From assembly GCA_021397835.1 (NCBI GenBank), contig JAJFZO010000344.1, positions 5,952,001-6,016,000 of the forward strand: a stretch of 64,000 bases of DNA, written 5' to 3'. The translations under genes were made by a program, and so were the position numbers. The DNA comes from Moringa oleifera. Its lineage: Eukaryota > Streptophyta > Magnoliopsida > Brassicales > Moringaceae. The notes beneath the pieces were generated by a model. That model ran no database searches, was not told the DNA's origin, and saw only the letters and a list, made by a program, of their open reading frames with translations. The stretch's first letter is position 1; each line of letters begins with the position of its first letter. Below are positions 56,403 through 64,000 of the stretch, in pieces.

Positions 56403-58462
56403 TCAGGCTGGAGTGTTGTTGGACCGCTTCTCCTCTCCGTTGGCTTCCGTGTTGCTTGCTCCTTTGTACTTGTACCACTTTGCACATACGAGGAAGTAGA
56501 CAAAATTTAAGAGCTCCAAAGCAGCAATCATGTAATAGAAATAATCCAATCTCCCCTTGTTAAGATCTTCTGGTAACCAGTTTCCTGTTGAAGCTCCTCC
56601 TGTTTTTTTGTGAATTATTGATATCAAGAAGCTGCTTAAATAGCTTGATAATCCAACGCCACAATAGGAGAGAGATCCTGCAAAGCTTCTCATATTCTCA
56701 GGAAACTGTTTGTAGTAGAATTCAACTATGCCTACACCAGTAAATGAGTCACCAATTCCTGCTAGTGCAAGTTGAGGGATCAACCACAAACCAGACATTG
56801 ATGAAATGGCACCCTTCCTTGCTGCAATTCCCAAGGTTGGCATGGTGAGAGCTATAGTCCTCCTGCGGCGTTCAACTATGCCAGAGATTAGCATAGTGAA
56901 TATGGAGAGAAACATACCGACGCCCATCCTTTGGAGGACTGAGATGCCGGTCTCATTTCCTGTGATTCGTCTGAGGACTGGGACAAGGATTCGGTCATAG
57001 ATCGCAAGGAATACAGTCATGCCCAGCATCAAGAAGACCACATAGGATGCAGCTGGGATCTCGAAGCCACCTCGTCCAATGCGTCTATCAGTTTGAAGGG
57101 CTTGGAAGACAGGGTAAGTCATCTGTTGGACAATGACAGTGGTGTACAGAGAAGCTGAAACCCAGATTGGCATCACTCTCAAAAGACATTTAACTTCTTC
57201 CACTTGCTGCATGCTGCAAAGCCTCCAGGGATAAGCCGTTGACCCATCTGCGTTTATTTGGTCTTGAGGGGTCATGATTGCTGCTTTGTCTAGAAATCTG
57301 CAAAGTAATCAATTGCTCCTCTTTAGTTCACTGCTATATATATCTCCAAAACTGAAATAATGTTCAAGTTTCAAACAGATAAGTACCTGAACTGATCAGT
57401 GTAATCAAGCTTGGAGTTCATGAACTTGGGAGGAATATAGTTGTACAAGGAGAGCCAAGGCTGTTCAACGGGCTTCAACTTACGTTTCTTAATAGCAACA
57501 ACTATGACCTGTACTACACTGGTCATTGGACTTCCAGTTGCTTTCACTTTCACATATATTTTGGAACCCATGAAGTAGATTATGCAGCCAAGCAGCATGA
57601 GAGCGGCTGGGATTGCTAAGCCGATAGTCCAGCTTACATTGGATTGAACGTAAACTATCAGGGTCAACGATAATATCTGGGCAGCAGTGAAGGTGAAGAA
57701 GTACCAATTGAAAAAGCTGTTCAATCCCCTCTTCCCGGCTTCTGTTTTTGCGTTGAATTGGTCTGCTCCGAATGCTAAGTTACAGGGCCTGATTCCTCCA
57801 GCTCCTACTATAAGTAGCACCAAGCCTGTCATGAGAAATGTTATTTGCCCTGCGGTTGGCGCCTTGCATACACTACCCACCTCTGCTCCGCAGTGGGGGG
57901 GATGCAGCTTTGGTACTGCTGCCGTCAGTTGCATTACGAGCGCTCCCTTCACGAGGAAAAGAGACACCAAAAAGTTGATTAGGAACTTTTTCCAAATGAT
58001 GATCTAGGCTAAAAGAGAAACACATCTAGAAAAAGTATCCTGAATGTTTCTGGGTAGCGGAATGCTTACCAGGAAGCACGCGATAACAGAGAACCCTAAT
58101 GTCTTGTAACGGCCAAAGAAGCCGTCACAAAGGAATGCTGCAATGAAGGTCCCAAAGTTGGTGGTCCCACTGAAGATATTGATGATAGTTGCAGCTGTAA
58201 CGCTTTGGAGGTTGAAGACAGAAGTAAGGTAGATCAAGAGGTTCGACAAAGTGCCAATAATACCCAGCTTCTCAAAGATTTCATTTCCTGAGATATCAAT
58301 CAAAATCAAGCAAATCATATACAAAGCTGGTAAGTGAGAAGAAAAACATGATGGAAATATAAAGATTCCCTCCCACTCACCTATGATGAAGGGCATCGCT
58401 CTCCATCCTCTGTACTTGACCTCGGGCTCCTCCTCTGTGTTAGATTTGTCGTTCTTCTCCAT
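56403..58462 (-). CDS. NPF2.11: NRT1/PTR family transporter, NPF2.10/NPF2.11 (GTR) clade
   Basis: Proton-coupled major-facilitator transporter with 12 expected membrane helices, likely in the plasma membrane. Exons are 58462-58381, 58287-58070, 57946-57387 and 57297-56403, together 1755 nt, or 584 aa. The proton-coupling ExxE[KR] motif is NEIFEK at residues 29-34 in helix 1. Other clade-typical stretches are [45 protein letters not shown] and [20 protein letters not shown]. Helix spacing and length fit the family. Arabidopsis NPF2.10/NPF2.11 carry glucosinolates and also nitrate. Unless this plant belongs to the Brassicales the substrate is probably different, such as other glycosides or nitrate; this is inference. 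The start at 58462 is preferred over an in-frame Met at 58579 because a TATA box lies between them. Arabidopsis keeps NPF2.10 beside AHA4 and NPF2.11 beside AHA11, as here. Confidence 0.95.
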
Positions 58463-58547
58463 GGCGTATATCTTCCTCTTACTCACTAGCTCTCTCTTTG
58501 AATGTCTCTCTTGTAGTTCTGTTTCCCTACGAGCGTGTGCGACGCTG

Positions 58548-58555
58548 CTTTTATA
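58548..58555 (-). promoter_or_regulatory. TATA box of the NPF2 gene
   Basis: Minus-strand TATAAAAG, 86 bp upstream of the start codon at 58462. Transcription would start near 58520. A CT-rich tract lies further upstream (58660-58690 on the plus strand). Confidence 0.6.
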
Positions 58556-59324
58556 GGTGTGAAGCTGAGAGCAACGCATATGGAAAGAAATAATTGTGGC
58601 ATATTAAATGTCCTTTCCCCAGTCTTTTCTGCCACGTTTTTGCTCTCTCTCACTGCTCACGCGCTCCCTCTTTCTCTCTCTCTCTCACAGCGTGTGGACA
58701 CTTTTGGTGTTCAATACCAAAGCTGTTTATGGTAAAGTTGTTCTCTGCTCCTTTGCACAGCAGAGCCGTCATTCCTCAAAAACCATTTTCAATTAAAACC
58801 CAACTTGATCTCCTCATTCTGATTAATGGGTAGTAATCAATTTTCAATTTTTTATTGCATAAATGGATTCCATGACTTGTCATTAAGAAGGCTGGACGCC
58901 CTGCTAGCACTGTAAGCCTATCAATTTTACAAGATGAATCAATTCTGTTGATGGCTGTTGACCTGTCACTGTCTCTACTGAGTTGGCTACTCATTAAAAT
59001 TGATTAATAATTCCATCAGTTTTAGCAACGGGGGTATATAATGAATTTTGATTTTTTAAGACATCTTCATCGGGATATTAAAGTATTATCGTAATATAAT
59101 ATTTTGATATAAATATATCAGAAAATAATTTTTAAATTATATTTTTTTAAAAAATTAATTTTTATTAATTAATTTATTTTTAATTCATCTGATCAATGTA
59201 CACTTTAAAAAATATTGAAAACTTTCTTAATATATATAATCTTATAGAATTTATTTTCTTTTTTCTCTAAATATGTGTTTTCCTGATTTTTTTATATATA
59301 TTTTTTATCTCTTGGACTTTCTTT

Positions 59325-60705
59325 ATGAGATTTTTTAATCTTTAAAAATGTTTTCAATTTTTCTGTTATTCTTATACATTTGTGATACATGTACTCTTTC
59401 TTTATGATCATGGTAAAAATGGATTGGGCGAAACAACATTTTTATTTTTTTCTTCTCTCTTTTTTTTTTACTATTCTTTTTTTTTTCTTTTCTTTCTTCC
59501 CTTATCTTTCATCTCTCATCTATTTTTCTTTTTTTTTTCTTGTGAAATCTCTCAATTTATGTAAAATTTGATAACTTTTCCTGCAGCCTTTTATTATAAC
59601 CTTCATGTTCTATTTATTACATAAGCTCTGAGTGATCTTGATAACATCGGCTCCATATAACCTTAATAAAAAAAATTTCGTATAATCTTCAAATGTTTGG
59701 TTTTGTGTAATATTTTCTGTAGACATTGTGTAACTTTGATAAAATAAGCCCCTTATAACCTTCAAATACTAGATTTTGTGAAACTTTTTTCGTAGGTTTC
59801 ATACAACTTTTTTGTTTAAGATGCTACAGCTGATATGAGTTAACACATGAGTTCAATATGTGTCGATACTATAAAGATATAATTTGGTATAACATACTTC
59901 GATATAAAAATATAATTTTATGTAACATTTTTTCATGTAAAGATATAATTTTGAGTAAAGTTATTGGTTCTTATAAAGATATTGCTACCAGATATATGGG
60001 TGGACATTCGAGCTTGATATGGATTGACGCATAATGTTGACCTTACAATTTCACATTAATAAAGTAAACATTTTTGTGTAAATTGGTGATATGTTATGCA
60101 TATATCAATGATTCACTATAAATTTTATGAATTTTAAATATAATTTTTATTTATTTAATATATTTTTTCATTTTTAGTTGATAATTATGTGTTAAAGCGT
60201 ATGATTTTACCATCTACCTCATGTTATCCCAAATTTTGACAAAAACATAGCTCATAAACTTATGTCACTTATATAGCTTTTAGTGTCACAAAAGTATGTA
60301 AGTTACATAGAGCTTACAGATAAGGTTATATGAAGTTTTTAAATAGGGTTATACGAAGTTTACAAAAACTATTACATAGAACTTACTATTTGAATGTCAC
60401 ACTGAGTCTATATTATCAAGATTACATACAAAGCTTATGCTATAAAGATTACACAGAGCTTATGCTTTAAAGTCTGTGCGAAATCTATGATGGAAGATTA
60501 CATAAAGATTTAACAAGCTTTATATGGATTAAAGGATCTCATAGAGAAGAGAAAAGAGAGAAAAGATGAGAACAAAAAAGTGATTATTTCGTTCAACCTA
60601 TTCTTATCTATGTCTTGAAGGAAAAGCACATGTACTTTAAACTTACAAGAAGAATAACAAAGTTGAAAGGGATTGAGAGATTTCATAGAGAATAAAAAGA
60701 AAGAA
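59325..60705. mobile_element. Long inverted-repeat (foldback / MULE-like, non-autonomous) element
   Basis: The left arm (about 59325-59760) matches the reverse complement of the right arm (about 60290-60700). Matching blocks include an ACATGT(A/G)CT-centred stretch (59385 and complement of about 60632), GAAATCTCTCAAT (59541 and complement of about 60680), and repeated ATAAGCTCTG(A/T)GT(A/G)AT(C)TT motifs (near 59620 and complement near 60450). Between the arms lies an AT-rich spacer with no gene. Arm divergence is moderate. The exact ends and any target-site duplication were not fixed, so the superfamily is a guess. Confidence 0.55.
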
Positions 60706-60749
60706 TAACACAATCTGTACCTTAGTAAAAATGAAATCTATTTTTATAT

Positions 60750-62250
60750 TCTTTATCCACACACTAAATAATAAAATAAAAATAAAAATTACATATATTA
60801 AGACCTTTAGGAATTCTTTGTCAAAAATAAATGATGACTTTAATAAATTTCAAAGAAATCTTCACTATTTGAGAAGAAGGATGAAGGAAGAAATGGGGTT
60901 TGAAGGCTTTAAAACAAATGAAAAAAAAAAAAAACACTAAAGGGAGATGATTAACATTATATAAAATAACATCCTTGTAAATAAGATTGTCCTTTTAAAT
61001 TTTTTTATCTAAAAATTTTAACAAAAAATAAATTAATAAAAATAAATACTTTTATAAAGGTTAAAAACAAAACTTTTCTAATTATTTTCATTGAGCGTTA
61101 ATTTAATAATTTCAAGATCATTAATTTGTTATTATATACAGTGCAAAATCACATGTGCACTGCTTTTAACATCAAATGTTTTTTTATTATAATTTAATAA
61201 TTTAATATATAAATTACGTTATTATAAAAACTATATTATTAAATTTATTTTATTAAAAATTTTAAAATAAATTAATATTTAATACATAAACTAATTTATT
61301 TATAAATATTATTTAATGTTATATAATACTAATTATTAAATATTATTATTAAAAAAATATTAATTTTATTAATTTAATATAAATAAATTAAAATAAGAAA
61401 TTTTAAATTAAAGTATTTTTAAATATATTTTAAATATTAAAATAATATTAATTTTGATATTCGTGATTGGCATTAGCTGTCTCCAATGAAGACAGTAAAT
61501 CACAAAATTGGGGTGTCAATTTCATCTCCAACAAATGTCAAAAAAAGGTTCAACAATTTGGTGCAACAACAATAGTGTTGCATCATATTTGGTGCAATAA
61601 TAAGTGCATTATTGCTGCTCATTTTTTTTATTAATATATTTATAATTTTTTTAGTTTTTATATAAAATATATTTTAATAAATAATTTAATATATATTATA
61701 TTATTAAAAAATTATATTATTAAAAATATCTCGTCAAGATTTTAAAATAATATTAATATTAAATATATAATTTAATTTTATTTAAATATTAATAATAATT
61801 AAATATTTAATTAATGATAATATCATATGATATTAAAAATATTATTTAAAAATTATAATATAAAAAATTTAAATTTTAGGTGAATATAATAAAAATAAAA
61901 TTTACTCCAATTAAAAGCATACTTTAGAAAACATAACAACACATTATTGATTACTACATAAACTCAATTACAATTATTGATCAAAATTAAATCACTCCAA
62001 CAACAATAAACTAGCTTAAAACTATTCAAAATATAGAGAAGTGATCTCCACTTCCTTTTACATTAGGCATTAGATGGTCCACTCTTTTGTATTATTGATC
62101 TCAAGTTTGTTTCACATAAATTCTTATTCATTCATTTCGAATTACCTCATGTAATATTGGATCTTTCATAAAATTAATATCTTTCTCTAAAATTTTGTTC
62201 TTTTCTCATTATTTTTGCAATTCCAACTTTTTTGTCTTATCTTGAGCTCA
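60750..62250. other. AT-rich region with internal direct repeats
   Basis: No gene. A diverged direct repeat pair (about 61190-61300 and about 61670-61780) flanks a less AT-rich island at 61450-61630, which contains GTCTCCAATGAAGAC and TCATCTCCAACAAATG. The layout could be a transposon terminal region, but no boundary was established. Confidence 0.35.
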
Positions 62251-62269
62251 TAAAAGTTGGAGTTTAAAA

Positions 62270-62880
62270 TCCTTTTGGGGTAGCGATTGTGTTTTTTGCA
62301 TAAAGACATTATTTTCTTTGATAATTTATTGTAGTTGATCTGCTTTTTGTTTCATGAATTTGAAATATTCTTTGAACTTTTCATTTCATTTTTTTTTATT
62401 TTTCTTTGTCCTTGCTAACAAAACATTGGGTTGAGTATTATCATTACAAAAATCTTCATCTTCCTCAAGATTTAACTTAATATAAAATGATGAGTTAGAC
62501 TTTATAGAGGATTTAATGCTACAACTAGCTCCTTTTTTATAGATAAGAGTTTGAATGGGATCAATATCAACAAATTTTTCAATATTTTTTAAAAAAGACC
62601 ACGCATGATCAAATTCTTAAACTTCTTTTGAATTTTGGATATTCTGTTAGAAGAGATTTGAGTTTCTCTAACTACAAGACACCATTAAAAAAAAAGATTT
62701 GAATATACAATCTCTTATTAAATTTAGTTAATAAAATATAACAAATACTTACAACATCTTGTTCTAAAGCGCTACTTGGATTCAATTTTTGAATTTGTTG
62801 AATACATCTTCTTATCTTGGCAATAGTTACCATGATTGTTTGCATTCGTGTTTGTAAAGATCTCATCAAATATTAGTAAT
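62270..62880 (-). pseudogene. Broken NAM-associated (Harbinger ORF1-like) gene
   Basis: Minus-strand translation from about 62869 gives CIQQIQKLNPSSALEQDVV, matching the core of the plant 'NAM-associated' / Harbinger-linked protein family (typically QI.R.NPSGASEQD). A canonical intron then fits (donor GTAAGT near 62755, acceptor TTGTAG near 62673). After it comes a segment ending FDHAWSFLKNIEKFVDIDP near 62.6 kb, which is the FDHVW motif of the family, and then a Lys-rich coiled-coil-like tail with several stops. A frameshift just before FDHAW and the later stops show it is not functional. The family assignment is from motif memory. Confidence 0.6.
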
Positions 62881-63202
62881 GTGCATTGATAAAGCTTTAT
62901 GATATTATTCTATAATGCAAGACCAGAATTAAAAAATTGATTGATTTGTGTTGATAATCGCATTTTGAAAAATATCAAGAAACATATGGCATATGAGTTG
63001 ATCTTATTTATGAAGCAGTACGTATACTACTTTGAAGATAATGTGTGACTAAATCTTGAAAAAGGTTTTGAAAAAAGAAGAAGAGAGATGTCTTGATTTC
63101 AAAGATAATAATCCACCAGCTAGTCATGCAATTATTAGAGTGTACAACAAGTTATGAATATTATTGTGTGACAAACCTTAGAATGTTGTGTGACAAATCT
63201 TG

Positions 63203-63640
63203 GATGTTGTGTATTTTAAAATGAATGATTTAGATTGAATCACATTTTTTTAATTCAATGGTTCTATAAGATATGTTGAATACTTTTACATTTTTTTGGG
63301 TTCATGACATCTCGAATGTTGTGTGATTTGAAATAAATGATTTACATTAAATCACTTTTTTCATGTAATAGTTCTTACAAGATATATTGTACATTATCAT
63401 ATACTTGGATGTTATATTATAGACCTCAGATGTTATGTGATTTGAAATTAACGGTTTAGATTGAATCACTTTTTTCATCTAACAGTTCATGTATATATTA
63501 GATATTGTCACATTTTTTAAAGTTCATAATATAACTCGGATGTTGTGTGATTTGAAATGAATAATTTAGATTGAATCTCTTTTTTCATCCAACGGTTCAT
63601 ACATAATATATTAGATATTATCATATTCTTTATTTTCATT
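63203..63640. repeat. Four-copy tandem array, unit about 110-115 bp
   Basis: Units start near 63203, 63314, 63429 and 63539. Each begins with GATGTTGTGTGATTTGAAAT or a close variant, then GAATCAC TTTTTTCAT, (A/C)GGTTC, and an ATATATTGGATATT-like end. Copies are diverged by substitutions and small indels. A partial fifth unit may precede, near 63181. I see no coding capacity. Confidence 0.85.
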
Positions 63641-63649
63641 TATAAGAGA

Positions 63650-64000
63650 TAACATATTATCATCTATTTTGTCATTCAACTATCCATCCATATTATCATT
63701 TAACCATCCATAAATATTTTATTCAACTATGAATTTTAGAGCCAATCAATCTTATATGTCATCTCCATTATCGAGCACTGATGATGAAGTTGACCTTACT
63801 CCATTTATTAAGATACATCTTCAAACTCTTTGAGCCTAAAAATCAGTGTTATTGAATTTATATTTCAATAATAACCTCTTGATGCTTGAGTGTATAAACC
63901 ATTAAACTAACCAACGAAGACATGAAGGCTTTGTTCTTGGTCATAGGATGATTAATCTGGTTGAGCAAAGCTAAACAAAAATCTATTGAATGACTACTTT
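63650..64000. other. Right-edge region
   Basis: A weak plus-strand frame from about 63760 starts MSSPLSSTDDEVDLTPF and breaks at stops. It could be the eroded start of a Harbinger transposase given the neighbouring pseudogene, but the evidence is thin. Nothing else was seen up to the edge. Confidence 0.25.

Noticed and set aside
58463..58579. Upstream in-frame Met extending the NPF2 protein by 39 residues
   Set aside because: A TATA box at 58548-58555 (minus) lies downstream of that Met, and the family starts near the acidic segment before YRGW.

Overview
This is nuclear DNA of a flowering plant, almost certainly a eudicot. The evidence is GT-AG introns, plant-only protein families (a calcium-dependent kinase, a P-type plasma-membrane H+-ATPase, an NPF transporter, a PPR-SMR protein), AT-rich intergenic DNA and plant-type copia, LINE, SINE and Harbinger-like relics. 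I cannot place it more finely.

Six protein-coding genes are supported. From left to right they are: (1) a minus-strand gene for a DUF627/DUF629 ubiquitin-hydrolase-related protein, whose 3' end with the peptidase domain lies off the left edge (1-5429); (2) a minus-strand P-class PPR-SMR protein (7121-9709) with a predicted 5'UTR intron reaching back to about 12140; (3) a plus-strand calcium-dependent protein kinase of the CPK10/CPK30 type, 7 coding exons, 547 aa (23299-27388); (4) a plus-strand class B DnaJ/HSP40, 2 exons split by a 4.3-kb intron, 353 aa (32643-38013); (5) a plus-strand plasma-membrane proton pump close to AHA11/AHA4, 21 coding exons, 956 aa (46619-52024); (6) a minus-strand NRT1/PTR transporter of the NPF2.10/NPF2.11 clade, 4 exons, 584 aa (56403-58462). 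For genes 3-6 the exon lengths sum to an open frame of the size expected for the family.

The DNA between genes is mostly AT-rich, with several transposon relics. These are a decayed minus-strand Ty1/copia element with divergent LTRs (about 13.9-19.1 kb), a tRNA-derived SINE with target-site duplications inside the PPR 5'UTR intron (10954-11152), a truncated LINE with an A-tail inside the DnaJ intron (about 34.55-35.92 kb), a long inverted-repeat (foldback) element (about 59.3-60.7 kb) and a broken Harbinger-associated gene (about 62.27-62.88 kb) beside a tandem array (63.2-63.64 kb). Short tandem duplications lie at 41453-41616 and in an H+-ATPase intron (51241-51320).

The genes do not form a pathway, but their order is informative. 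As I recall, Arabidopsis keeps PPR next to CPK10 (At1g18900/At1g18890) and next to CPK30 (At1g74750/At1g74740). It keeps the UCH-related, DnaJ, AHA4 and NPF2.10 genes near At3g47890-At3g47960, and AHA11 next to NPF2.11 at At5g62670/At5g62680. Here both sets lie in one stretch, with the PPR-CPK pair nested inside the other set. That looks like an ancestral order from which Arabidopsis homoeologous segments lost complementary genes.
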